A DNA stretch of 64,000 nt from Pirellulales bacterium (GTDB taxonomy: Bacteria; Planctomycetota; Planctomycetia; Pirellulales; Lacipirellulaceae), in the NCBI GenBank assembly GCA_019636345.1, contig JAHBXQ010000010.1, positions 1 through 64,000 of the forward strand, in the 5' to 3' direction. This document shows positions 25,671 through 35,275 of this stretch, piece after piece. The first letter of the stretch is position 1, and each line of letters begins with the position of its first letter. The position numbers and the translations under genes are program-made. Under the pieces are notes generated by a model. The model saw only the letters and a list, made by a program, of their open reading frames with translations. It was not told the DNA's origin and ran no database searches.

Positions 25671-26852
25671 CTAAATTAGGAATCCGAACTTCGCAATGAT
25701 CCTGTCCCGTTGCTGAACGAGTTGGTCCAGGTCGAAGTCTTCGCTTCCAACGCTGGTAAACTTCGCCAAGCAATACTGATACCGAGCGATGCCACGCATC
25801 GACACGTAGTACTGCGTGCCATGCTTTCTGAAGAATCCTTGCTGCACAAGACGATCGTCGAGATCGTGGCGCAGCTTGTCTCGTTGGACCTTGTAGCCGA
25901 ACTCTTTAGCGAGGGAGTGCGTGAAGTCTTTGCACTCCCAAAGCTCCAGCGTCTCAGACTGAAGCTGGCGCGACGCCGCAAGAGCGAGCATGATGAGCGT
26001 TCGGCCGCCACGGCACGGAGGTACGCCCTTGAAGAGTGCGTTGTCGATCTGGCCCGGCAGCGTGAATAGGGAGTCTTGGTTTTCCCTCAGTTGATCTGCG
26101 TAGTCGATCGAGTTTTTGCGGATTCGCTCTTCCGTCAGCATCAGTTTCCCATGCGACTTCTGGTTAAGTTCGACGTGATACAACTCGAAGTCCGGCAACT
26201 GGGGATGAACGACCAGGACCATCGTGACGACATCGGTGGTCGGGAACGCAGCGCGCATCTGCTTTTCGGCCGCAATCAGGCCCGACAAGTCTTTGTCGTC
26301 GATAGCGATGTCGCGGTAGACGACGCTGCGAAAAAGACTGCCGCTCTTGCGGCCCACACGATTCAGCGCGGAGTCGTGGACGTTCTTGCTGGTAACGACC
26401 TGAGTTAACCAGATTGCATCTTCTTTGACGCCCACAACGTCGATCATCGCCAATGGCTCGCCGAGCTTCTGAATCTGCTCATGCGACAACTGCGACGGTT
26501 TCCCAGTCGCGCGCGCGATCTGATCGAGAATCGGTGCGGAGTACTTCTTCTTAACTTTATGCCAAACGAGTGTATGAACTCCGTGGACCTGTAAGTCTTC
26601 GATGTTCGCCAGCAACCACGCGGCGCGACCGCACTCGCGATCGTTGGTCTCCATATTGTGACCCGTGATGCTGGTGATCTCTTCGTAGCTCGGTGGTTCC
26701 TGGAGCGCTCGACGATACAGGTGCTCCATTTCCTTGAACGGCACGTCCATGTCGCCACGGGCGTAAGTCGCGAGCGTGGCTAGCGACGTGGCGAGTTCCT
26801 CGAACACCATCGGATTCGTGTTAGCTACCGCGATTCCTAGCTCGGACATCAT
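25671..26852 (-). CDS. Unknown protein with C-terminal winged-helix-like segment
   Basis: This 393-residue protein starts with two Met codons (26852, 26849) behind AAGGGAG. The N-terminal 130 residues are helical. The middle (about 135-270) has strand-helix alternation with VVTSKNVHDSALNR and VVTMVLVVHPQLPDFE. The C-terminal DDRLVQQGFFRKHGTQYYVSMRG looks like a winged-helix wing. No family was recognised. It heads the four-gene leftward operon and faces a promoter region rich in inverted repeats. Confidence 0.55.
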   Translation of the reverse strand: MMSELGIAVANTNPMVFEELATSLATLATYARGDMDVPFKEMEHLYRRALQEPPSYEEITSITGHNMETNDRECGRAAWLLANIEDLQVHGVHTLVWHKVKKKYSAPILDQIARATGKPSQLSHEQIQKLGEPLAMIDVVGVKEDAIWLTQVVTSKNVHDSALNRVGRKSGSLFRSVVYRDIAIDDKDLSGLIAAEKQMRAAFPTTDVVTMVLVVHPQLPDFELYHVELNQKSHGKLMLTEERIRKNSIDYADQLRENQDSLFTLPGQIDNALFKGVPPCRGGRTLIMLALAASRQLQSETLELWECKDFTHSLAKEFGYKVQRDKLRHDLDDRLVQQGFFRKHGTQYYVSMRGIARYQYCLAKFTSVGSEDFDLDQLVQQRDRIIAKFGFLI

Positions 26853-27048
26853 CTACTCCCTTCAAAGATCGGCCGTGATGGCCTTGGGTGATGTCCCTAA
26901 ATTACACCTTTTTGGTGAATTGCACAACATGCAAAATGTGCGCGAACTGCCCGGCCAATCCGTAAGTCCTTACCGTTAATAGGAATGCGTCAAGCCATTT
27001 TCTGCTTATCGGCCTTGATTCCATGGACCTGTGCTTCATGCTTCAGGT
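26853..27048. promoter_or_regulatory. Divergent promoter region with inverted repeats
   Basis: This AT-rich gap contains CACCTTTTTGGTG at about 26907-26919 and GCACA-N10-TGTGC at about 26922-26941. Both are close to the start of the leftward operon, which encodes an RHH protein. These are candidate operators. Between them, AATTTAGGG-type A/T-rich sequence may hold a -10 element. Confidence 0.4.
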
Positions 27049-27273
27049 ATGGACCACGAACGATACAAGCGAATCGAAGCCGGGATGATTCACCGGGTAG
27101 GCGTCGTCGAAACGGCCATCGTTGCCGGCCAGCCGATACCGCCGCAGGACGGCAACTGGCGCATCGGCGACTTGATGATCCTCGTTACCGTCGCCTGTAA
27201 GGTGATGCGCGACTACAAGGGCGATCCCGACGAATATGGCATCGAAGGGTTCATCCGAGGGCTGGCCGAATGA
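27049..27273 (+). CDS. Small protein of unknown function upstream of the excisionase-like gene
   Basis: This 74-residue product starts MDHERYKRIEAGMIHRVGV. It has no recognised domain and an acidic C-terminus (YKGDPDEYGIEGF). Its TGA overlaps the ATG of the next gene (ATGA), so translation is coupled. An upstream ATG at 27031 is possible. Confidence 0.5.
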   Translation: MDHERYKRIEAGMIHRVGVVETAIVAGQPIPPQDGNWRIGDLMILVTVACKVMRDYKGDPDEYGIEGFIRGLAE

Positions 27274-27716
27274 ACTTCCAGAAGCTCCTACGTGATCTCG
27301 AACAGGCTCCCGACGATGTCGCGGACGAGTACGTCGCCGGCATCGTCAACCAGGTGTCCGAGTGGGCGGCCGCCAATGGTCACGCCGCCCTGGTCCGCGA
27401 ATGGACGCCTGCGGCGACCCGCCTTGAAGCTCGCCGCTATCTCGCGGAAGCGATCGCGGCGACCAAGACGGCTCCCAACGATGAACTGCTGACGCTGGAT
27501 CAAGCCGCCGACATTCTCGGCTACAGCGCGAGCGGCTTGCGAAAGATCATCACTCAAACGAAGGCCGGCAAGCCAGGCATTCAGTTCTCGCAGATTGGCA
27601 ATGGCCCGATCAAGTTCAAGCGTGAATGGCTTGACGAGTTTGCCGTCGCCAACTCGACCATGCCACGCCAACCGCGCCCGCGTGTCGAGCCGCAGCATTT
27701 AAAGCCGCCGCGCTAG
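27270..27716 (+). CDS. Excisionase-like helix-turn-helix protein
   Basis: In this 148-residue protein, LLTLDQAADILGYSASGLRKII in the middle is a MerR/excisionase-type HTH, followed by a wing-like strand (GPIKFKREWLDEF) typical of recombination directionality factors. It sits tail-to-tail with the integrase near the element's right end, the usual place of such a factor. The N-terminal 80 residues are helical and of unknown role. Confidence 0.65.
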   Translation: MNFQKLLRDLEQAPDDVADEYVAGIVNQVSEWAAANGHAALVREWTPAATRLEARRYLAEAIAATKTAPNDELLTLDQAADILGYSASGLRKIITQTKAGKPGIQFSQIGNGPIKFKREWLDEFAVANSTMPRQPRPRVEPQHLKPPR

Positions 27717-28837
27717 ACTGCTTCCCATAGCGGTTCGCTGTAGTGGTCGCACCATTGCAGATAGTGGTCGCGGCAGACTTCTGGCGTATTGCCCATGAGC
27801 TTCGCCAGTGTTTCGATGTTGGTCGCCTTACCCGACCAGTACCCTTGCAAGATGCGCTTGGCGTAGGTGTGCCGGCAACTGTACATGACGCAGTCGGCAT
27901 CAAACTCGATACCTTGATTGCTGACGCGCGCCTTCAATTTGCGAAACTTCTCGCCCAATAGCTCACGTGTCCACGGTCTGCCTTCCGCGTTGCGGAAGAT
28001 TGGGCCGCTTCGGTGGCGCTGGGCTTGCTTCCGAACGATCTTGATTATCTCGGGATCGGTAATCCGAATCGTGCGCAGGTTTCGCGTCTTGCTTTCGTCG
28101 CTCTTGAACACCCACTCCATACGCTTGCCTTGGTCGCGCACATGTGCGGCCGTGAGCTTGGCAAACTCGCAACCAGGTCGCGCGCCGGTGCGGATGCAAA
28201 CTTTAATTGCTTCGCCTAGCGCGGCATTTGCTTCCGCGATTAGCGCCTTCTCCTGCTCCGGCGTGATGTAGGTCACGCGAGCGCGCTGCTTCGGTGTCTT
28301 GTAGCCCTTGATCGGGTTCAAGGGAATCAAGCCCGCCTCAACCCCGTAGTTGAACGCTCGTTTGACCGCCTGAATCTTGGTGCGTCGCGCTCCCTTCCAC
28401 CTAGGGTGAGCTTGTAGCCAGCGATCCAGGTGGATCGGCTTCAACTCGGAGACGGGGAACTGCCCATAGCCCTTGTGGATATAGTCCTTCGCCGTTGGCG
28501 TCCCCTTGCGGCGGAACCGTCCGGGCAGCCCGTAGCAAAGATCGTAGAGAGTGTCGCCGCGACCGGCGTAGGTTGCGGGCGCGCCTTCCGCCTTCACCTT
28601 GGCAAGGTAGGCATCACACACGTCCAGCACGGTCACGCCGTCCCCGGGCTCGGGCTCTTCTGGTGCCTTGGCTCGCTCTAGCGCGGCCTTCAGCACGGCC
28701 GCCGGCGTCGTCTTGCTCTTGAGGGCCTGGCCGTCATCATCGACCAGCCTTTTCATCCGGCCTTCAACTTGCGCGTACCATCCCCGCCCGGTACGATAGA
28801 AGTAGCCACGATTCCGGCTGCCGGAGTTGCGACCCAT
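27713..28837 (-). CDS. Tyrosine integrase of the element
   Basis: This 374-residue site-specific recombinase has an N-terminal arm-binding domain opening with YFYRTGRGWYAQVEGR, a core-binding domain and a catalytic domain. The catalytic part has Arg in RTGARPGCEF, R-H-T in MYSCRHTYAK, the His-position variant LMGNTPEV and the Tyr in CRDHYLQ. Two active-site positions differ from the textbook H-x-x-R and H/W (Tyr and Asn), a variation often seen in planctomycete integrases. It lies next to attR, and its start codon faces two TTTACTGCCA arm-like sites. Its stop codon overlaps that of the excisionase-like gene. Confidence 0.88.
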   Translation of the reverse strand: MGRNSGSRNRGYFYRTGRGWYAQVEGRMKRLVDDDGQALKSKTTPAAVLKAALERAKAPEEPEPGDGVTVLDVCDAYLAKVKAEGAPATYAGRGDTLYDLCYGLPGRFRRKGTPTAKDYIHKGYGQFPVSELKPIHLDRWLQAHPRWKGARRTKIQAVKRAFNYGVEAGLIPLNPIKGYKTPKQRARVTYITPEQEKALIAEANAALGEAIKVCIRTGARPGCEFAKLTAAHVRDQGKRMEWVFKSDESKTRNLRTIRITDPEIIKIVRKQAQRHRSGPIFRNAEGRPWTRELLGEKFRKLKARVSNQGIEFDADCVMYSCRHTYAKRILQGYWSGKATNIETLAKLMGNTPEVCRDHYLQWCDHYSEPLWEAV

Positions 28838-28857
28838 GAGAAAGCCTACGTCGAAGA

Positions 28858-28879
28858 TTTACTGCCATATTTACTGCCA
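28858..28879. repeat. Right-arm direct repeats TTTACTGCCA
   Basis: Two copies 12 bases apart (28858-28867, 28870-28879) lie between the integrase start and the tRNA core. The same core occurs at the left arm (14203, 14211, 14289), suggesting integrase arm-type sites. Confidence 0.5.
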
Positions 28880-28933
28880 CAGGCTCCATTTTACCTTGAA
28901 AAACGCCCATAACTAAGCGAAAAGTTACACGTG

Positions 28934-29006
28934 GCCCTCGTAGCTCAGGGGATAGAGCAGCGGTTTCCTAAACCGCGTGTCGCAGGTTCGATTCCTGCCG
29001 GGGGCG
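28934..29006 (+). tRNA. tRNA-Arg (anticodon CCT)
   Basis: This 73-base cloverleaf has a 7-bp acceptor stem (GCCCTCG with CGGGGGC, one G-U), a D arm, the anticodon stem GCGGT/ACCGC with loop TTCCTAA (anticodon CCT at 28967-28969), and T arm GCAGG-TTCGATT-CCTGC. The discriminator is G and CCA is not encoded. Its 5' 18 bases differ from the stranded host copy at 14078 in three positions. They therefore appear to have been supplied by the integrated element while the 3' part is original host sequence. Confidence 0.95.
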
Positions 29007-29044
29007 CTTTGTCGAGGGACCGCGCCGATGTGACGCGACCCTCG

Positions 29045-30106
29045 CTACGGCAACGGCAGTACGCGCAGCGTCCCCGCGTCCGCGTCGATTTCCACCTCGC
29101 TCCCCAGGGGCAGCGTGCAGTTCTGCGGGTGGTGGCCCAGGGGGAAGTTCATCAGCACCGGGACGCCCGCGTTCTGGAAGTACTGTCGCAACACCCCCTC
29201 GACCGTGTAGCGCTCGTCGTCGGTCTTTTCGTCTCCCTCGCGGGCGAAGCTGTCGGTGAATTGGCCGAGGATCGCGCCGCGGAACCGGCGCAGCTTGCCC
29301 GACAGTTCGAGCTGCTTCAACATGCGGTCGATCCGGTAGGGGGCTTCGTGGGTGTCCTCGACCAGCAGGATGGCGCCCTCGGGGTCGAGGCCATAGGGCG
29401 TTCCCTCCAAGGCGGCGATGAGCGACAGGTTTCCCCCCGTGAGCCGGCCGCGGGCCTTGCCGGCGCCCAGCGCGATCGGCTGCGGCACGTCGGCGGGGAT
29501 CTCGACGACGTAGCTGCCGTCGGTCCCCGCAACGGCCCGATGCGCCGCTTCCTCGACCGCCGCGAAGAAGCAGCGGGCCGGGAACGGGGCGAGATTGTCG
29601 GGGCTCCCCAGCCCCCACATCGGATTGGGGCTGTGGAACGTGACCAGCCCCGCACGGCGATTGAGCGCGGCGTGCAACGCCGTAATGTCGCTGAACCCGA
29701 TGAAGACCTTGGGGTTGGCGCGAATGACGTCGAAGTCCAACAGGTCGAGCATCCGCATCGTGCCGTAGCCGCCGGTGCCGGGAAACACGCCCCGCACCTC
29801 GGGATCGCGGAAGGCTTGCATGAATTCCTCGGCCCGGCGCTCGTCGCTGCCGGCCAGATAGCCGTCGACGGCGAACAAGTCGTCGCGCAGCTTCACCTTG
29901 TAGCCGCGCTCTTCGAGCCGCTCCTTGGCGAGCATCATCCGCTCGCGATCAAGTTCCCCCGCGGGGGCGACGAACATGATCGTGTCGCCGGGCTGCAGGC
30001 GCGGCGGCGAGATCATCGGCCGCGCCCTCTCCTCGGCGATCGTCGTCGCGACGCAGACCCCCGTGAAAAGAACGGCGCAGCACTGAGAGCGGATCGCGGC
30101 GAGCAT
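29045..30106 (-). CDS. LD-carboxypeptidase (muramoyltetrapeptide carboxypeptidase, S66)
   Basis: This 353-residue enzyme removes the terminal D-Ala from L,D-linked muropeptides in cell-wall recycling. The start at MLAAIRSQCC was chosen because the following hydrophobic stretch is a plausible signal peptide and the S66 domain begins at LQPGDTIMFVAPAG. The nucleophile Ser is in GFSDITALH, the Glu in LLVEDTHEAP, and the His region in GQFTD...GHHPQNC. The frame stays open far upstream, but that part is Arg-rich shadow sequence. It lies just outside the right boundary of the element. Confidence 0.85.
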   Translation of the reverse strand: MLAAIRSQCCAVLFTGVCVATTIAEERARPMISPPRLQPGDTIMFVAPAGELDRERMMLAKERLEERGYKVKLRDDLFAVDGYLAGSDERRAEEFMQAFRDPEVRGVFPGTGGYGTMRMLDLLDFDVIRANPKVFIGFSDITALHAALNRRAGLVTFHSPNPMWGLGSPDNLAPFPARCFFAAVEEAAHRAVAGTDGSYVVEIPADVPQPIALGAGKARGRLTGGNLSLIAALEGTPYGLDPEGAILLVEDTHEAPYRIDRMLKQLELSGKLRRFRGAILGQFTDSFAREGDEKTDDERYTVEGVLRQYFQNAGVPVLMNFPLGHHPQNCTLPLGSEVEIDADAGTLRVLPLP

Positions 30107-30363
30107 ATCGGACCTGGCAGGGGCGTCGGAGGGAGAAGTCTGTCGATTGCAAATAGCCGGCCGGCCACGCCGTCCCGACTGCGAGTCGCGGGAAGTTCGC
30201 ACGGCGTCCCTCCCCCGCGACGGTTCTTCGAATCGCGCGGCGATCCGGCTCAGGCGGTGCGTGGCGGCGCACTTATGTGAGCCTACGCAACGCGGTGCGG
30301 GCGTCGCAAGCTGCCGAGGGGACTCCTTGCGCGAACGGCAGCGAATTGTGCGCCGCGGCGAGA

Positions 30364-32223
30364 CTACCGGAGCTCCGGCGGCAACGGGGCATCGAGCGTC
30401 AAGCGGCGATTTCGCGGATCGTCGCGGCGCGACGGCGCCCCGCCCCCGGGGCTCGTCGTGAGCGCGGCCGTGATCGCGTCGGCCAGTCGGCGCGCCGCGG
30501 CAGGGGTCGGAATCTCGCTCAGCAGCGTTTGGGACGTCTTCCCCGGCGCATTCTTGTTCTTGGCGCGCAGGACGACCTTCTGGTACGGCCGGCCGTTGTA
30601 GGTCGTCCCCGACGCCTCGACCGCCACGTCGGCGATCTCGTCGGCGGGGAACTCGCGCTCGCGCCCGAAGACCAGCCAGCGGCGCTGAACTACGACCCGC
30701 TGCGGGCCGAAGCGCAGCCGCGTCGCGCTGAAGCACATCGACAGCGCCATCGGCAGGATCAGCGCGTCGAACGCCGTGAACACGTAGAAGAACACGCGCG
30801 GCGCCGGGGAGAAATACAATCCGACGCACGCCCCGCTCCACGCGACGGCGAACAGCAGCAGAAACAACGACATTCCCCAGTTGCGCGTCATGGGGAAATA
30901 GAGCGTCGTTTCGTCGGGCCCCTCGTACTCGATCCGGCCGTGAAGATCGGCGACAAGCGATGCGAGCGTCGGGGGCGCCTCGTAAGCGGCCAGCGGGTCC
31001 TCGTCGGCCGCCGTGGGCGGCTCGGGGGAACTGGCCTCGGTTTCGAATACGGGAATCTCGAACTGGGCGTGATAGTCGACGCCGGGGGTCTTTGCCTCGG
31101 CCGTCAATCGCCACAGCACCTGGTCCTCCTCGCTCGACGGGGGGAGGTGATACGGAACATGAAACCGGACCGGGATCGCCGTTTCCAGCGGGCCGGCCGA
31201 CAACGTGCGGCCGAGCCGACGCTCGTCGCTCCACAACGTGCGCTCCTCGGTGCGGCGATGTTTGCCGCTGCCGGTGGTCACCTTGCGGATGCAGGCGAGG
31301 GTGAGGCGAATCCCCTCGGGGGCTTCGATGCGGGGCGGGGCGTGGATGACCCCCGCCACCGGTCCCCCCAGCACGCCGGGGAGCGTCGCCAATTCAAACT
31401 CCGAGGTTCCCCACCGCCACGCCACGAGCCACAACCGCCACGCCCAAATCGCCATCCCCGTCCCGATCAGCGGGAACAACCCCACGATCAGCGGCAGCCA
31501 CCACTCGTGGTCCTTGCGATTGACCGTGGCCCCGAGAAACCCCGGCCAACTGATAAGATTCCAGAACAGGGCGATCCCCGTGACCCCGATCGCCGCGGTG
31601 CGGGCCTGAGACTTGATCCGCCCTGCGGCCCAGTCCGCGCGCCACAACCACGGCTGTTCGGGATGGAGTTGCTGCTGGGCGGCCCTTTCCTTCGCTTTGC
31701 GACTGCCGAACCACGCCATTCCCAGCAGTCCGTAACCCGCCAGGCAGAACACGGACGCGAACGCCGCTTTGAACGCCAGCATGCCGGCGCGCAGCTCGCG
31801 GTACAGCAGCGCGCGCTCCGGTGCGGCGGGATCGACGTAACAGACCGTCCGCCCCCCCGCGGCAAGCAGGCGCTCGAGCTCGCGCCCCTTGGACTCCTGA
31901 TACGCGCCGATGTTGTCCGACCCGCCCGAGACGGCGACGCGCTCCGACTCGTACTGCCGGCCGGCGAACTCGTATTCGTAGCGGGCGGTCGCCTTGTAGG
32001 TCGTGCCGTCGCCGCGTTTCACAACGAGCTCCGCGGCGAGGAGTCTGGCGGGCGTCTCGACCCACTCGCTCGCCTCCGCCCAGTGCCAGAACTGCGCGAG
32101 CGCCAGCCACAGCACGAACGTCCCGCCGCCCGCAAAGGGCAACGCGAACAACGTCAGGCACCCGACGCCGACGGCGGTCGAGACCTTCGAGGGTTTGGCA
32201 GACGCGTCGGCGGGCTCGGCCAT
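30364..32223 (-). CDS. DUF3592 membrane protein
   Basis: This 619-residue protein has several membrane helices (about residues 20-45, 155-175, 200-240 and 430-490). The DUF3592-like extracytoplasmic domain comes after the first helix (WVETPARLLAAELVV..., with YEYEFAGRQYESERV and TVCYVDPAAPERALL). The function of DUF3592 proteins is unknown. ATG 32223 was chosen because the preceding residues are Arg-rich. It is followed on the same strand by the LD-carboxypeptidase after 257 bases with no gene. Confidence 0.75.
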   Translation of the reverse strand: MAEPADASAKPSKVSTAVGVGCLTLFALPFAGGGTFVLWLALAQFWHWAEASEWVETPARLLAAELVVKRGDGTTYKATARYEYEFAGRQYESERVAVSGGSDNIGAYQESKGRELERLLAAGGRTVCYVDPAAPERALLYRELRAGMLAFKAAFASVFCLAGYGLLGMAWFGSRKAKERAAQQQLHPEQPWLWRADWAAGRIKSQARTAAIGVTGIALFWNLISWPGFLGATVNRKDHEWWLPLIVGLFPLIGTGMAIWAWRLWLVAWRWGTSEFELATLPGVLGGPVAGVIHAPPRIEAPEGIRLTLACIRKVTTGSGKHRRTEERTLWSDERRLGRTLSAGPLETAIPVRFHVPYHLPPSSEEDQVLWRLTAEAKTPGVDYHAQFEIPVFETEASSPEPPTAADEDPLAAYEAPPTLASLVADLHGRIEYEGPDETTLYFPMTRNWGMSLFLLLFAVAWSGACVGLYFSPAPRVFFYVFTAFDALILPMALSMCFSATRLRFGPQRVVVQRRWLVFGREREFPADEIADVAVEASGTTYNGRPYQKVVLRAKNKNAPGKTSQTLLSEIPTPAAARRLADAITAALTTSPGGGAPSRRDDPRNRRLTLDAPLPPELR

Positions 32224-32323
32224 CGGCGAACGTTGCGAGGAAGGAAGCGCACGTCGGCGCACGACTGCGAAATCTGTGCACCGCTTCGTCGAGCGAGCGG
32301 TCTACGTACTTCGCCGCGGCGCG

Positions 32324-33415
<1,092 letters not shown>

Positions 33416-33648
33416 GACGGGAGAACTCTGCAGCAGGGGGGCGAAGGGGGAGCCGCGCTCCCTGCCGAAGCGGGCCAGCGGCGGCGAATCGCGGATTCTA
33501 GCCCACTTTCCCCCCGCAATACAGCCGCCCCGCAGTCTGGTCGCGATGCCTTTGCGCCCAGGTCCGGGGATTGCGCAGTTCCGCAAAGCGCGCAGCCCGT
33601 GCCGAGAAGACTTGCTCCGATTCACGGGCCCGTCTTGCCCACGCTTCG

Positions 33649-33685
33649 AAAAAAAAAGGCGAAGCGTCCCGGAGGACGCTTCGCC
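33649..33685 (-). terminator. Rho-independent terminator of the DUF1559 gene
   Basis: A perfect 12-bp stem (GGCGAAGCGTCC/GGACGCTTCGCC, 4-base loop) is followed on the minus strand by nine T. It lies 35 bases after the DUF1559 stop codon. Confidence 0.9.
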
Positions 33686-33719
33686 TGAAGAATCTCAATT
33701 GGCGAGAACCGAATGCGGC

Positions 33720-34868
33720 TTAGTAGGCGCCGTCGCCCGGAGGAGGCAGGTCCTTGTCGGCGACCGAACCGGCGCGCAGGTCGGACACTTTGCTGTTGGA
33801 CGTGCACAATTGGGCGTAGACGACCGGATCGATCTGATCGCCCAGGAACTGCACAGAGCCCCCCATGAACGCCACGTTCACCCCGCCGGGGTGGTTGCTG
33901 GTGGGGAAGGCGTCGTAGATCTGATCAGCGCTGGTCGCGGAGGTGACGCTGTCGTCGGCGTTGCGGCGACGCCCCATTTCTTCGGTGACGTCGTCAACCC
34001 CCTGTTTGATATCGCCGTTGATGCGTTGCCAACTCTGACTGGCGACCTGCAGCGGTTGCTGCCAGCAAAAACCGTACTGCCACTTCTCGTCCGGCGTGGC
34101 GTCCCCGGGGTTGGCGAGGGTCCACGTCCCCGAGTGGATGTTCTCGGACAACATCAGCGTGGCCGAGAGCCCGTCCCCCTTCGAGCCGATGTAGGCGTTC
34201 GTCATGACGATCGGCGGCACGTCGTCGCGGGGATCGTTCGGGTCGCTGCCGTCGTTGTAGTCGGGCGGGCCGTTCAAGAGGCCGACGGTGTTGACGTTGC
34301 CGGTGCGCATCGCTCGCCGGTTGCGGTCGAAAAACACCCCGTTGCCGGCGTTCTCGAAGCGCTCAAATCCCGACGGAGTGCTGGAGATGAATCGGTTGGA
34401 TTTCTGAATCCACCCGGCGTTCGCCACGTACGAATTGCTCGGGATCGAGGGGGACGCCGGCGGATCGCTCGGGCAGATCAACACCTCGAGCGCGACGGCG
34501 TCCGTCGTGACGTTCAAGCCGCCGACCAGACCCTGCGACCATCGATCCCACAGCGCTCTCTGCTCGATGTACGGGAACGTCATGACGACCCAACTCGCCC
34601 GGACCCGGATGTCGCTGCCGGTGATGCCGAGCGAATTGACGTACCCCGGGTAGTCGCGAAGCGACGTCTCGCGGTTCGCGATTGCCTTCTGCAGCTGCGA
34701 GAGATAGTTGCGGCACGTGTTGCTGCGAGCGGCTTCGCGGGCCGCCTGGACCGCCGGCAGCAGCAGGCCGACCAGCGTGCCGATGATCGCGATGACCACC
34801 AGCAGCTCGACCAGCGTGAACGCCAAGCGGCTCGGCCGGACGCCGGCCCTGCGGGAATCTTGCCTCAT
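33720..34868 (-). CDS. DUF1559 pilin-like secreted protein
   Basis: In this 382-residue protein, the N-terminus after a short basic leader reads [33 protein letters not shown], the type IV pilin/pseudopilin methylation and membrane segment typical of planctomycete DUF1559 proteins. The C-terminus has the conserved NHPGGVNVAFMGGSVQFL element. GGGAG at the proper distance supports ATG 34868 over the upstream ATG at 34889. A role in the cell envelope or a pseudopilin complex is inferred. Confidence 0.9.
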   Translation of the reverse strand: MRQDSRRAGVRPSRLAFTLVELLVVIAIIGTLVGLLLPAVQAAREAARSNTCRNYLSQLQKAIANRETSLRDYPGYVNSLGITGSDIRVRASWVVMTFPYIEQRALWDRWSQGLVGGLNVTTDAVALEVLICPSDPPASPSIPSNSYVANAGWIQKSNRFISSTPSGFERFENAGNGVFFDRNRRAMRTGNVNTVGLLNGPPDYNDGSDPNDPRDDVPPIVMTNAYIGSKGDGLSATLMLSENIHSGTWTLANPGDATPDEKWQYGFCWQQPLQVASQSWQRINGDIKQGVDDVTEEMGRRRNADDSVTSATSADQIYDAFPTSNHPGGVNVAFMGGSVQFLGDQIDPVVYAQLCTSNSKVSDLRAGSVADKDLPPPGDGAY

Positions 34869-35198
34869 CTCGATCGTCTCCCTGTTCATGGAGAAAAGTG
34901 GCGGCGGCGTTCCTCTGTTCCGACTTCGCTCGTCGCCTTGGTCTGCCCCTGCTCGGCACGGGTCATTCGGTGCGACGCGGCTGCGCGCGGAGAGCCCCCG
35001 CGCTCGCCCCGTCGCCGACCCGGCCGACACGTACGCACAATTGATTCTCGCAAAAGACCCCGGAGGTGTCCAGCAAACCACTGACCGGGGGCGGCTGAGG
35101 CGAAGGAAATGCCGAAAATGCCGGCCTCACGCAGAGCCGCAGGGGGGCGCAGAGGAAGACGCCGAGCAGATCGCGAGCAGCCCCCGCGGGCCATCGAC
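34869..35198. other. Intergenic, no gene seen
   Basis: These 330 bases lie between the ribosomal-protein terminator and the DUF1559 start. Only the DUF1559 leader and promoter are expected here. No motif was clear. Confidence 0.4.
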
Positions 35199-35235
35199 AA
35201 AAAAACCGCCGGCCCCGCGAGGGGGGCCGACGGTT
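35199..35235 (-). terminator. Rho-independent terminator of rplM-rpsI
   Basis: The stem AACCG(C/T)CGGCCCC with GGGGCCG(G/A)CGGTT is followed on the minus strand by seven T. It lies about 40 bases after rpsI. Confidence 0.88.
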
Positions 35236-35275
35236 GGGAGTGACTTTGGAGTCGCGTTCGCCGGGGAAGCGAACT

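Larger units (their letters stand above)
14083..28951. mobile_element. Integrative element in the 5' half of tRNA-Arg(CCU), about 14.9 kb
   Basis: A 13-bp direct repeat CGTAGCTCAGGGG marks both ends. The right copy lies inside an intact tRNA-Arg gene and the left copy ends a stranded tRNA 5' fragment. A tyrosine integrase starts about 100 bases inside the right end and converges on an excisionase-like HTH gene. Possible arm-type sites (TTACTGCC) occur near both ends. The interior has lower GC than the flanks, a primase-helicase with an iteron-like region, a sigma-like factor, a second recombinase, and many small unknown genes. No conjugation genes, capsid or large terminase were recognised, so it is a satellite-like or mobilisable integrative element; which one is unresolved. 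Confidence 0.75.

Noticed and set aside
14083-28951. CRISPR array or tail/capsid genes in the element
   Set aside because: No regular spacers or repeats were found; no large terminase, portal or major capsid could be recognised.
29045-31234. One long leftward protein fused to the LD-carboxypeptidase
   Set aside because: The upstream part of the frame is Arg-rich antisense to the DUF3592 gene; the enzyme has its own signal peptide at 30106.
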